Origin: Myxococcus stipitatus DSM 14675
GTDB lineage: Bacteria; Myxococcota; Myxococcia; Myxococcales; Myxococcaceae
Reading direction: 5' to 3'
NCBI RefSeq assembly: GCF_000331735.1
Contig: NC_020126.1
Span: 3,906,001 to 3,970,000 of the forward strand
Length of the DNA stretch: 64,000 nucleotides
Part shown: positions 9,362 through 17,628 of the stretch, in pieces
How positions within the stretch are numbered: the first letter of the stretch is position 1
Layout: each line of letters opens with the position of its first letter
The notes under the pieces: generated by a model
The model's database searches: none
Told to the model about the DNA's origin: nothing
The model's input: only the letters and a program-made list of their open reading frames with translations
Made by a program: the position numbers and the translations under genes

Positions 9362-10690
9362 ATGAGGGTGATGGTGGGCAGCCCGCTGCTGGAGCGGATT
9401 CGCCGGCGGGAGGCGAAGGTCGGGGTGGTGGGGTTGGGGTACGTCGGTCTTCCGTTGGGAATGGCCTTCGCGGAGGCGGGCTTCCCGGTGGTGGGGCTCG
9501 ACGTGGACCGGCGGAAGATCGACAAAATCGAGAAGGGGGAGAGCTACATCAAGCACATCCCCAGCGCGCCGCTCGCGGAGCTGAGCAAGGCGGGGAAGCT
9601 CAAGGCCACGGCGGACTTCTCGAAGTCGAAGGACTTGGACTGCGTCATCATCTGCGTGCCCACGCCGCTGACGGCCTCGCGTGAGCCGGACATGAGCTAC
9701 ATCATCCAGACGGGTGAGTCGCTCTCTCCCTACGTGCGCCGGGGGCAGCTCTTCATCCTGGAGTCCACCACGTACCCGGGCACCACCGAGGAGGTGCTCA
9801 AGCCGCTCCTGGAGAAGACGGGCCTCAAGGCGGGCGTGGACTTCCACCTGGCCTTCAGCCCCGAGCGCGAGGACCCGGGCAACAAGAGCTTCAACACGAA
9901 GACGATTCCGAAGATCGTGGGTGGCTTCTCGCCCGCGTGCGCGGAGGTGGCCGCGGCGCTGTATGGCAGCGCGCTGAAGGAGGTCGTCCCCGTCTCGTCC
10001 ACGCGCGTGGCGGAGCTGGCCAAGCTGCTGGAGAACATCTACCGCTGCGTCAACATCGCGATGGTCAACGAGATGAAGATGCTCTGCGACCGGATGAACG
10101 TGGACGTGTGGGAGGTCATCCAGGCGGCCAGCACGAAGCCCTTCGGCTTCCAGCCCTTCTATCCAGGCCCGGGCCTGGGCGGGCACTGCATCCCCATCGA
10201 CCCGTTCTACCTGACGTGGAAGGCGCGCGAGTACGAGTTCCACACCAAGTTCATCGAGCTGGCCGGCGAGGTGAACTGGCAGATGCCGTACTACGTCGTG
10301 CAGCGGACGATGGAGGCGCTCAACAAGAGCCGCAAGACGCTCAATGGCTCGCGGGTGTTGTGCCTGGGCGCGGCGTACAAGAAAGACATCGACGACATGC
10401 GCGAGAGTCCGTCGCTGCGCATCATGACGCTGCTGGCGGAGAAGGGCGCGGAGATTGCGTACCACGACCCGTATGTGGCGGAGCTGCACAAGGGCCACGG
10501 CTTCAACATGGAGCTGAAGTCCGTGCCGCTCAATCCGGACACGCTCGCGGACTATGACGCGGTGCTCATCCTCACGGACCACAGCGGTATCGACTACGCC
10601 ACGGTGGTGGCGCGGTCCTCGTGTGTGATTGATACGCGCAACGCGACGAAGGGCGTCACGCAGGGCAGTGAGAAGGTGATGAAGGCCTGA
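9362..10690 (+). CDS. UDP-N-acetyl-hexosamine 6-dehydrogenase (nucleotide sugar dehydrogenase)
   Basis: This enzyme oxidises C6 of a UDP-sugar (probably UDP-GlcNAc or UDP-ManNAc, of the WbpA/WbpO/TviB type) to the uronic acid with NAD+. The Rossmann motif near the N-terminus is VGVVGLGYVGLPLGMAFAEA. The middle domain has ENIYRCVNIAMVNEMKML. The catalytic Cys lies in GPGLGGHCIPIDPFYL. The C-terminal domain has LGAAYKKDIDDMRESPSLRI. The length (442 residues) is normal for the family. ATG 9362 is chosen because AGAGG lies about 8 nt upstream; GTG 9353 in frame is the alternative. It lies directly downstream of the heparinase-like gene, so the two probably serve one uronic-acid polysaccharide. 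The exact substrate needs biochemical or clade evidence. Confidence 0.93.
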   Translation: MRVMVGSPLLERIRRREAKVGVVGLGYVGLPLGMAFAEAGFPVVGLDVDRRKIDKIEKGESYIKHIPSAPLAELSKAGKLKATADFSKSKDLDCVIICVPTPLTASREPDMSYIIQTGESLSPYVRRGQLFILESTTYPGTTEEVLKPLLEKTGLKAGVDFHLAFSPEREDPGNKSFNTKTIPKIVGGFSPACAEVAAALYGSALKEVVPVSSTRVAELAKLLENIYRCVNIAMVNEMKMLCDRMNVDVWEVIQAASTKPFGFQPFYPGPGLGGHCIPIDPFYLTWKAREYEFHTKFIELAGEVNWQMPYYVVQRTMEALNKSRKTLNGSRVLCLGAAYKKDIDDMRESPSLRIMTLLAEKGAEIAYHDPYVAELHKGHGFNMELKSVPLNPDTLADYDAVLILTDHSGIDYATVVARSSCVIDTRNATKGVTQGSEKVMKA

Positions 10691-10734
10691 CGACGAGCAG
10701 GGGCCCGGATGTCGACCCTCCGGGCAGGGGTCCT

Positions 10735-10768
10735 CGACTCCAGGTGTCGGGAGGGGCACCTGGAGTCG
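10735..10768 (+). terminator. Perfect 12-bp stem-loop without T-tract
   Basis: CGACTCCAGGTG at 10735-10746 is followed by a 10-nt loop and its exact complement CACCTGGAGTCG at 10757-10768. It lies between the sugar dehydrogenase and the TldD-like gene. No run of T follows, so it is either a non-canonical terminator or mRNA 3'-end structure for the upstream operon, or a regulatory hairpin upstream of the next gene. Confidence 0.5.
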
Positions 10769-10813
10769 GCGGACCCGCTCGTCTTATGGGGTGGCTCGGG
10801 TATGGTGGGGGAC

Positions 10814-12544
10814 GTGCCATCCCTCATCCAACCCGTCCTCCCCCTGCTGGCGGCCTCGGCCGTGTTGATGGCGGCGACGCCCGCGCAGGACTCGCGGCTG
10901 ACGCTGCTCGACGCCATGGCGACCGAGCTGACGCGCAATCATCAACAGCTCAAGCTGCAGAGTCACGAGCCGCCGTACTTCATGAGCTACCAGCTCAAGG
11001 ACTACACGCAGGACGTCGTGGCCGCGCGCTACGGCGCCGTCTTCATGGATGACGGCTACCGCGAGCGCCGCCTCTACGTCGACGTGCGGGTGGGTGACTA
11101 TTCCTTCGACAGCTCGGTGGCGGAGGGATTGGACTTCTCGTTCTCCACGAAGGGCACCAGCTACACGTCGCGCAAGGAAGGGCCGCTGGATGACTCACCG
11201 CTGGCGCTGCGCACGGCGCTGTGGCTCATCACCGACGAGAAGTACAAGTCGGCCCTCTTCCAATACCTGAAGAAGAAGGGCGAGGACGTCTACTCGGTGG
11301 AGGACCCGAAGCGTCCGGCGTCCTTCTCCAAGGAGAAGCCGAGCCTCCACACGCAGCCGCCCGTCGAGCGCCCCTTCCAGCGCGAGCGCTGGGTGAAGCT
11401 CGCGCGAGAGGTCTCCGCGCGGTTCAACGCGCATCCGGAGCTGTTCGACTCCGAGGTGCGCGTCACCGCGGACAAGGTGACGCGGCTGTTCGTGTCGACG
11501 GAGGGCTCGCGGCTGGTGACGGAGGAGACGCTGTACGGGCTCCACGTCTCGGCGGTGACGCGTGCTCCGGACGGGCAGCTGTTGGACAACTCGCGGGACT
11601 TCTACGCGCCCACGGAGGCGGGGCTTCCGGATGATGCGCGCGTGCGTGCGTCGGCGGAGAAGGTCATCGAGGAGCTGCTGGCGCTGCGACAGGCGCCGGC
11701 CATCGACCCGTATACGGGCCCGGCCATCCTGGCGCCGGAGGCCGCGGGCGTGTTGTTCCACGAGACGCTGGGGCACCGGCTGGAAGGAGACCGGCAGGAC
11801 GGGGACAACGAGGGGAAGACCTTCAAGGGCCAGGTCGGGAAGATGGTGTTGCCAACGTTCCTGTCGCTGCACGACGACCCGTCGCTGCGCACGATGGGCG
11901 GCGAGCCTCTCAACGGCTACTACCTCTACGACGAGGAGGGCGTGAAGGGGCAGCGCGTGACGCTGGTGGAGAAGGGCGTGCTGCGCAACTACCTGCTGGG
12001 GCGCCGTCCCGTGGATGGGTTCCTCCAGTCCAATGGACACGGGCGCAGCCAGGGCACGCTGAAGCCGGTGGCGCGCATGGCGAACCTGGTGGTGGAGAGC
12101 ACGAAGCAGGTGAGCGACGCGAAGCTGAAGCAGCTGCTCATCGAGGAGGCGAAGCGGCAGGACAAGCCCTATGGCCTCATCATCCGCGACATCACCGGCG
12201 GCAACACGAACACGTCCAGCTATGGCTACCAAGCCTTCAAGGGCGTGCCGCGCATGGTGTACCGGGTGGATGTGAAGACGGGGAAGGAGACGCTGGTGCG
12301 CGGCGTGGAGATTGTCGGCACGCCGCTGTCCGCGGTGAACCGGCTCATGGCCACGGGGCAGAAGCTGGGCGTCTTCAACGGCTTCTGCGGCGCGGAGAGT
12401 GGGAACGTGCCGGTGTCCACGGTGGCGCCCGCGGCGCTCATCCAGGAGATCGAGCTCCAGCGCGCGGTGGAGGGCAAGGACCGCCCGCCGATTCTGTCCA
12501 GTCCCGCGGCCTCGCAGACCCCGGCGCCTCGCGAGAAGCCGTAG
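10814..12544 (+). CDS. TldD/PmbA-family metallopeptidase, predicted exported
   Basis: The protein belongs to the TldD/PmbA (modulator of DNA gyrase) family of zinc peptidases. The metal site HETLGHRLEGD (HExxxH pattern) lies at about nucleotides 11759-11790. Other family features are GYYLYDEEGVKGQRVTLVEKG, the Gly/Asn-rich ITGGNTNTSSYGYQAFKGVP, and a C-terminal VEIVGTPLSAVNRL. Unlike cytoplasmic TldD, the N-terminus begins with a hydrophobic stretch (LIQPVLPLLAASAVLMAATP) that resembles a signal peptide, so the protein is probably exported. GTG 10814 is chosen because TATGGT (10801-10806) lies 7 nt before it, matching the short-leader pattern seen elsewhere in the window. ATG 10802 is an in-frame alternative. 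The natural substrate is unknown. Confidence 0.85.
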   Translation: MPSLIQPVLPLLAASAVLMAATPAQDSRLTLLDAMATELTRNHQQLKLQSHEPPYFMSYQLKDYTQDVVAARYGAVFMDDGYRERRLYVDVRVGDYSFDSSVAEGLDFSFSTKGTSYTSRKEGPLDDSPLALRTALWLITDEKYKSALFQYLKKKGEDVYSVEDPKRPASFSKEKPSLHTQPPVERPFQRERWVKLAREVSARFNAHPELFDSEVRVTADKVTRLFVSTEGSRLVTEETLYGLHVSAVTRAPDGQLLDNSRDFYAPTEAGLPDDARVRASAEKVIEELLALRQAPAIDPYTGPAILAPEAAGVLFHETLGHRLEGDRQDGDNEGKTFKGQVGKMVLPTFLSLHDDPSLRTMGGEPLNGYYLYDEEGVKGQRVTLVEKGVLRNYLLGRRPVDGFLQSNGHGRSQGTLKPVARMANLVVESTKQVSDAKLKQLLIEEAKRQDKPYGLIIRDITGGNTNTSSYGYQAFKGVPRMVYRVDVKTGKETLVRGVEIVGTPLSAVNRLMATGQKLGVFNGFCGAESGNVPVSTVAPAALIQEIELQRAVEGKDRPPILSSPAASQTPAPREKP

Positions 12545-12686
12545 CGGGGGATGCTTTCTGCTCGAAGGGTGTGTCGGCCAGGTGACGTGTCAGGCGAGTA
12601 GCGCGGCGGGGTGACCCGTTGCAGAATCGCCCCTCGTGAAGTCCGCTGGGGGGCGAGTGGAATCCCTGAATGAACGAGGCGTCGTG

Positions 12687-13688
12687 ATGCGACCGCGGCC
12701 TGTAGCGCTCCGGATGGGGCGACAGGCGTGGAGCCGCTTCGCGTGGTCTCGCCTGGTGTCTCTCCTGTGCGTCCTCCTCGGGGGCGCCCCCGTGCGCGCG
12801 GAGCCTGCCGCGACGGGGGACGCCTCGCTCGAGCTGGTGCATGAGGACCGCCTGGGCCCGGGGAGCCACTGGGAGCTCGTCTCCGTCGAGTACCTGCTGG
12901 ATGGGCGTGCGCTGCCCTCCGTGAGGCCGGGAGAGGCCTCGAGCGGCGTGAAGCATCCGTTGGCGCTGGGCCTGCGCTGGCTCGATGTGTCCGCCATCTA
13001 TGTGGGCCGCTCCTCGGTCTTCTCGTACGTGGAGGGCTATCGCTTCGTGATGCGGGCCCGCGTCACGCTGGACGCGCGGCCGGGGGACCTGGTGCGCATC
13101 ACCTCGACGGCCTACGCGAAGGACGGAATCACGGTGCAGTGGCAGCAGCGCCCGTCGTTCCTGGTCATGGGGCAGCCGAGCGAGGCGGTCGTGGGCATCG
13201 AGTACGGGCCCGCGATGAACGCCCCGCTCCCGGAGGACGTCGCGGCCCGGGTCGTCGACGAGGTGCTCGCCGAGGCCCGTCGCCGCTCCGCGCGGGCTCC
13301 CGCCGCCACGGCCTCCACGTCGTCCGCCGAGGAGTTGCCGGTCACCTGTGTGCTCGCGCCCGTCTTCTTCGACTTCTTCGACACGCGCATCTCCAGTGAA
13401 GGAGCGCAGGCCCTGCTGCGCGCGGCGGAGTGCCTCCAGCGGCGTCCTCATCTGCGCGTCCGTCTCCAGGGCCATGCCGACGTGATGGGCCCCGAGTCCG
13501 TGAACACGTCGCTGGGGTTGGGGCGCGCGCAGTCCGTGGCCGCGATGCTCCAGTCGATGGGCATCGCGGGCTCCCGCCTCTACCTGGAGACCCGAGGCGC
13601 CGAGCTGCCGCCGTGTGATGACGGAACCCCCGGGTGCTTCGCGCGCAGCCGCCGCGTGGAGCTGGTCGCGGAGCCGTCTCCTCCCTGA
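12687..13688 (+). CDS. OmpA-domain outer-membrane/periplasmic protein
   Basis: This protein of about 333 residues has an N-terminal signal sequence (FAWSRLVSLLCVLLGGAPVRA, cleavage probably after VRA). An uncharacterised beta-rich region of about 150 residues follows (SLELVHEDRLGPGSHWELVS onward). The C-terminal OmpA-like peptidoglycan-binding domain spans about residues 220-325. Its motif residues are in FFDTRISSEGAQALLRAAE, RVRLQGHADVMG and LGRAQSVAAML, ending in the usual RRVEL. Such proteins anchor the outer membrane to peptidoglycan. Two cysteines in the loop PCDDGTPGCF may form a disulfide. An in-frame ATG at 12636 would add 17 residues before the signal peptide, and GTG 12684 lies one codon upstream. 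It stands alone between the TldD-like gene and a convergent kinase. Confidence 0.85.
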   Translation: MRPRPVALRMGRQAWSRFAWSRLVSLLCVLLGGAPVRAEPAATGDASLELVHEDRLGPGSHWELVSVEYLLDGRALPSVRPGEASSGVKHPLALGLRWLDVSAIYVGRSSVFSYVEGYRFVMRARVTLDARPGDLVRITSTAYAKDGITVQWQQRPSFLVMGQPSEAVVGIEYGPAMNAPLPEDVAARVVDEVLAEARRRSARAPAATASTSSAEELPVTCVLAPVFFDFFDTRISSEGAQALLRAAECLQRRPHLRVRLQGHADVMGPESVNTSLGLGRAQSVAAMLQSMGIAGSRLYLETRGAELPPCDDGTPGCFARSRRVELVAEPSPP

Positions 13689-13705
13689 GGGGCCGCGCGC
13701 GTCGC

Positions 13706-15565
13706 TCAGCCGAGACGGCGCGAGGCGCCCGTGGCCATCACCACGTCGCGCAGGCTCTGGGCCTCGAAGGGCTTGGCCAGCACGGGGTTGCGCACGTCTT
13801 GAAGGAAGCGCTTCGTCTCCGGCGTGAAGGCTCCGCCGCTGATGAAGACGATGCGCTCGTGCAGGCCCGGCCAGGTCTTCTGGACGGCGTGGTACACGTC
13901 CATGCCCGTCAGCTCCGGCATCATCAGGTCACACAGGATGACGTCGAAGGACTTGTCCTTGCTGAGGTACTCCAGCGCCTCGCGGCCATTGGCGACGGTG
14001 ACCAGGTCGTGGCCGCGCAGCAGCCGCCTCATCAAGTCCAGCACCCGAGGCTCATCGTCCACCACGAGCACCCGCCGGCCCACGGAGGGCTCCGGCGTGA
14101 GTGTCCTCGGCTCGATGGGCGCGAGCAGCTCCGCGCGCGGCAGGTGCACGTCGACGACGGTGCCGCGTCCCTGCTCGCTCCGCACGTCAATCCGTCCGCC
14201 CAGCGCCGCGATGATGTCGCGGCAGATGGCCAGGCCCATGCCCATGCCGTCGCCTGACCGGCGCGTGGTGAAGAGCGGGTCGAAGATGCGCGGCATCACC
14301 TCGGGGGCGATTCCGCAGCCCGTGTCGGAGATGGAGAGCGACACCTCGTCCCCGGTGGCTCGCAGGGCGACGCTGATGCGGTTCTCGGAGACGCGGCCCT
14401 CGGGGATGGCGTGGGCGGCGTTGAGCAGGAGGTTGAGCAGCACCTGTCCCAGCTTCGTCGTCGTGCCGCGCACCCGGGGCACGTCCACGGGATAGTCCCG
14501 GATGATCTGCGCGCGGTGCCGGAGCTGGTTGGCCGCCATCCGCAGCGTGCTCTCCGCGACGGCGCGCAGGTCCACGGGTTCGACGGGCTCCGCCGTGGCG
14601 GCCGAGAGCGACTTGAGGTCCGCGACGATTCGCTGGATGCGGAGGGTGCCCTCCAGCGCTTCGTCGAGGACCTGGCGACACTCGTCGTCGGACTGCGCGC
14701 AGGTGCCCGGCAGGCGCTCGCGCAGGTACTCCAGGTTGCCCGCCGTGTACGCCAGCGGGTTGTTGATTTCATGGGCCAGGCCCGCGGCGAGGATGCCCAG
14801 GGACTGTTCGCGCTGCTCGCGCTCCTTCTCCTGGAGCAGCATCACTTCCCGGCGCCTGCGCTCCACGGCGTTGACGAGCATGTGGCCCGTCAGGCGCATC
14901 AGGTGGCGCTCCTCGAGCTTCCACTCGCGCGGCGAATCCACCGCGTCGAAGCCCATCCAGCCGATGAGCCGGCCCGCGAGCAGCAGCGGCACGTTGACGT
15001 AGGCGCGGACGCCGAGCTGCGCGCAGATGCGCTGCTCGTCGCTGGCCTCCGGAGGCAGGCGCGCCGTGTTCGTCACGGCCACCACCCGGCCCGAGCGCAG
15101 CTCGCTCAGCGTCCAGCGAAACGCCGAGACACTCCGCCCCCGGTGGTCCGCCAGTCCATGCGGGCGCACGGCCTGCGCGCACCACTCGTAGCTCTCCGCC
15201 AGGTGCTCGCCATCGTCGGAGAGCAGGTTGACGTAGCCGCGCTGCGCGTCGATGTGCCGTGCGAGGACTTCCAGCGCTCCGTGGACGCCCGTCTCCAGCT
15301 CGTCCGTGGGGAGGTTCAGCAGCTTCTGGGAGGTGTCGGTGAGCAGCGACCAGCTCGTGAGCAGCAGTCCCAGGTCTCCGCGCAGCTCCCGCAACGCCTC
15401 GGCTTCGCGCCGCAGCGCCACGTGAGCGGCCTCCGGGAGTCCCGGGGCTCGCGTCATGCTGAGTTGCTCCAGGACCTCGGCGGATTGCTGGAGTCGCTCC
15501 AGCAGCGTCCGTGAGTCCGTCGCCTCGGCGGACAGCTCCCCGCTGTTCCGCGGCTGCTCGGCCAT
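13706..15565 (-). CDS. Cytosolic hybrid histidine kinase: GAF, HisKA, HATPase, receiver
   Basis: This 619-residue soluble kinase senses a signal through a GAF domain at about residues 75-240 (ALEVLARHIDAQRGYVNLLS to LIGWMGFDAVDSP). The HisKA motif is LAAGLAHEINNPLAYTAGN. The ATPase domain has an N box in QVLLNLLLNAAHAIPEG, SDTGCGIAPEV, and the glycine box RSGDGMGMGLAICRDIIAAL. The C-terminal receiver domain (VLVVDDEPRVLDLMRRLLRG) has its phospho-acceptor Asp in FDVILCDLMMPELTGMD and a Lys in NPVLAKPFE. ATG 15565 is chosen because GGAGGGGG lies a few bases upstream; upstream in-frame sequence looks non-coding. This domain order is common among myxobacterial orphan kinases. No partner response regulator gene is adjacent. 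Confidence 0.92.
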   Translation of the reverse strand: MAEQPRNSGELSAEATDSRTLLERLQQSAEVLEQLSMTRAPGLPEAAHVALRREAEALRELRGDLGLLLTSWSLLTDTSQKLLNLPTDELETGVHGALEVLARHIDAQRGYVNLLSDDGEHLAESYEWCAQAVRPHGLADHRGRSVSAFRWTLSELRSGRVVAVTNTARLPPEASDEQRICAQLGVRAYVNVPLLLAGRLIGWMGFDAVDSPREWKLEERHLMRLTGHMLVNAVERRRREVMLLQEKEREQREQSLGILAAGLAHEINNPLAYTAGNLEYLRERLPGTCAQSDDECRQVLDEALEGTLRIQRIVADLKSLSAATAEPVEPVDLRAVAESTLRMAANQLRHRAQIIRDYPVDVPRVRGTTTKLGQVLLNLLLNAAHAIPEGRVSENRISVALRATGDEVSLSISDTGCGIAPEVMPRIFDPLFTTRRSGDGMGMGLAICRDIIAALGGRIDVRSEQGRGTVVDVHLPRAELLAPIEPRTLTPEPSVGRRVLVVDDEPRVLDLMRRLLRGHDLVTVANGREALEYLSKDKSFDVILCDLMMPELTGMDVYHAVQKTWPGLHERIVFISGGAFTPETKRFLQDVRNPVLAKPFEAQSLRDVVMATGASRRLG

Positions 15566-15738
15566 CGATACCCCCTCCCGTCCGTCCCCGTACGGGTCAA
15601 CCTCACCCGTCGCGTGGATTTCAGCGCGGCGGGAATTCTGCCATCGGTCTGTTATCGGTATCCAGTGTCCAGTTCTGAAAAGTGCAACCCGGCGACAGCG
15701 GGTCGCGAACGCTGGCCCGACGTAGGGGGAGGGGTGAG

Positions 15739-16641
15739 CTACAGGGTGGGAGTGGGAGGTTCCGCGCGGCGGAAGCTCCGGCCGCTCTTGAAGCCGCGCC
15801 ATTCGACGTAGCGGCGGAAGTCGCGGAGGAAGGTCTCCGGGGGGATGCCGACGGAGCGGGTGAAGGCCTCGGTGAAGTCCGGTCCCTGGCTCATGGCCTG
15901 GAGGACGCCTCGGACGATGGGCTCTCCGTAGCGGCGGACCAGGAAGGTGAAGGCGTGGTGGGCGGCGCCGTACACGATGTCGCTGTCGCGCTGGTAGAGG
16001 GCGTCGGCCTGGGTCAGCGGATCAGCGGAGGGCCGGGCGCCCCAGAAGCGGGCGAGGTCCTCCAGGGAGGAGACCCGGTAGCCCTGCTCGGCGGTGTACG
16101 AGGCCATGCCCTCGCGGAACCAGACGGGGATGCGCTTGCGCGTCCAGCCCAGCCGGTCCGAGGCCACCTGGTACATCAAGCTGTGGGTGAGCTCGTGCAG
16201 CAGCAGCTCGTCCACCTGCTCCTGGCTTGCGCCCATGAGCGTCCAGGTGCGGGGGCTCTGCAGTTCGATCTGCTCGTAGCGGGCCCAGGCGCGGAGGAAG
16301 TCGTGGTCGGGCCGGTTGGCGGCGCGCTCCAGCGCGGCGTGGTTGGGGTGGAGGATGATGGTGACGGAGTCGTCGAAGGTGCCCCAGCGGGCCATGCGCG
16401 GCAGGGCGCGCTCGACGGCGAGGTGGACCTGCGCGGCGGCGGAGGTGTCCCGGTCCTGGAACTCGACGGTGATGCGCGCGCCGCTGGCGGTCGACGTGTC
16501 GCGAGTCTTCGCCGGGTCCCTGGGCGCCGTGGCGGGGGCCGGCGTGAGGTCGACGGTGGAGCGCCGAGGGGCCGCGCAGCCCGCGACGAGTGCCAGCACG
16601 GCCAGGAGCAGGGATGGCCGGAAGCGCATGTGTTCTTGCAT
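15739..16641 (-). CDS. Lipoprotein gluzincin-type metalloprotease (peptidase MA-like)
   Basis: This protein of about 300 residues begins with a signal peptide ending in the lipobox LALVAGC, so it should be a lipid-anchored envelope protein. The zinc-binding motif is HELTH in DELLLHELTHSLMYQVASD, and a downstream Glu is in REGMASYTAEQG, as in gluzincin (MA clan) peptidases. The C-terminal region ends with FLRDFRRYVEWRGFKSGR. ATG 16641 has GAGGGG five bases upstream; ATG 16629, four codons later, is nearly as plausible. It follows the mutase-like gene by 20 bp on the same strand, so the two are probably cotranscribed. The natural substrate is unknown. Confidence 0.85.
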   Translation of the reverse strand: MQEHMRFRPSLLLAVLALVAGCAAPRRSTVDLTPAPATAPRDPAKTRDTSTASGARITVEFQDRDTSAAAQVHLAVERALPRMARWGTFDDSVTIILHPNHAALERAANRPDHDFLRAWARYEQIELQSPRTWTLMGASQEQVDELLLHELTHSLMYQVASDRLGWTRKRIPVWFREGMASYTAEQGYRVSSLEDLARFWGARPSADPLTQADALYQRDSDIVYGAAHHAFTFLVRRYGEPIVRGVLQAMSQGPDFTEAFTRSVGIPPETFLRDFRRYVEWRGFKSGRSFRRAEPPTPTL

Positions 16642-16661
16642 CCAACCCCTCGTCACGAGCC

Positions 16662-17603
16662 TCACTCCGCTTCCAGCCAACGCAACACCGCGCGGCCCAC
16701 GTCGGCGACGGTGGAGAACGACTCCAGCTCCGGCGCGGGTGGTCCGAAGTAGAGCACGGGGACCGCGTGGAGGGTGTGTCCGCGTGTGGACAGGTCCTCG
16801 ACGTTGCCGTGGTCGCTGCACACCAGCACCCGGGTGTCCGAGGGGCGCGTGGCCACGACGGCGCGGAGGAAGGCGTCGAAGGTGTCCAGCGCGGCGTGCG
16901 CGGCCGTGAAGTCCTGTGCATGGCCGGCCTCGTCGGCCAGGTAGTGCTCGAAGAAGGTGAAGTCCGCGCCGGAGGCGATGCGCCAGAAGACCTCGGCGGC
17001 GTCGGCGGGGGAGCGCTCGGGGGCGGGCAGGCCGTAGGCCCGGGCGCTGGCGCCGGTGATGTCGTGGGTGAGGCCGTCTCCGGCTCGGGCGTCCTCCAGC
17101 GTGCGCAGGGGGACGTGGCCCGCGGCGAAGGCCAGCTTGGCGGCGGAGGGCTTCATGCGGCGCGCGGCCGCGGGGGTCGGCGTGAACTCCGGGGGCGAGG
17201 AGGTGGGGCGCCGGGGGATGGCCAGCGCGTCCAGGTACGGGGCGGGGTAGGCGTTGGCGAAGGTCGCGACGCGGCCCGCTTCCCCCAGCCGCTTGACGAT
17301 GGAGCGCTGTGCGAGCAGCCCGCGCAGGGCGGCGTTGGGGTAGCCCAGGACGTGCTGGCCGAGGAGGACGGGGGCGGGCTCGCCCGTGAGGATGGCCGTC
17401 TGATTGGAGGCGGACTGGGGGCGCCCGGCCACGCCGAAGGTGGGGTCCACGACGAGGCACCGGCCGTCTTCCGGCAGGAGGGGGCCCGGGGCGTCCTGGA
17501 AGCAGGAAAGCAGGTGTTCACGGTGCGCCAGTGGATTGATGGCCGGGTCCTTCCGGCCAATGCCGACACCGTCGATGAAGAGGAGCGCGACGCGCACGGC
17601 CAT
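16662..17603 (-). CDS. Alkaline-phosphatase-superfamily metalloenzyme (phosphoglycerate mutase/phosphopentomutase-like)
   Basis: This 313-residue protein has the metal-binding framework of the iPGM/phosphopentomutase branch of the alkaline phosphatase superfamily. It has D11 in LLFIDGVGIG, a probable nucleophile T69 in SASNQTAILTGEP, a metal site in HYLADEAGHAQD, VCSDHGNVEDLSTRGHT, and a C-terminal His. It is shorter than true independent phosphoglycerate mutase (about 510 residues) because the inserted catalytic domain is small or missing. The reaction therefore cannot be assigned, and a phosphotransferase or phosphatase is most likely. It is divergent from the DUF4388 gene with only 25 bp between the two start codons, and it precedes the lipoprotein protease on its own strand. 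Start ATG 17603; GAGG is upstream. Confidence 0.78.
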   Translation of the reverse strand: MAVRVALLFIDGVGIGRKDPAINPLAHREHLLSCFQDAPGPLLPEDGRCLVVDPTFGVAGRPQSASNQTAILTGEPAPVLLGQHVLGYPNAALRGLLAQRSIVKRLGEAGRVATFANAYPAPYLDALAIPRRPTSSPPEFTPTPAAARRMKPSAAKLAFAAGHVPLRTLEDARAGDGLTHDITGASARAYGLPAPERSPADAAEVFWRIASGADFTFFEHYLADEAGHAQDFTAAHAALDTFDAFLRAVVATRPSDTRVLVCSDHGNVEDLSTRGHTLHAVPVLYFGPPAPELESFSTVADVGRAVLRWLEAE

Positions 17604-17628
17604 GGACTGTATCCTCGAAACAACCCGC

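Noticed and set aside
9290..10759. 489-codon minus-strand frame across the sugar dehydrogenase
   Set aside because: Antisense to a clear nucleotide-sugar dehydrogenase, without family motifs.
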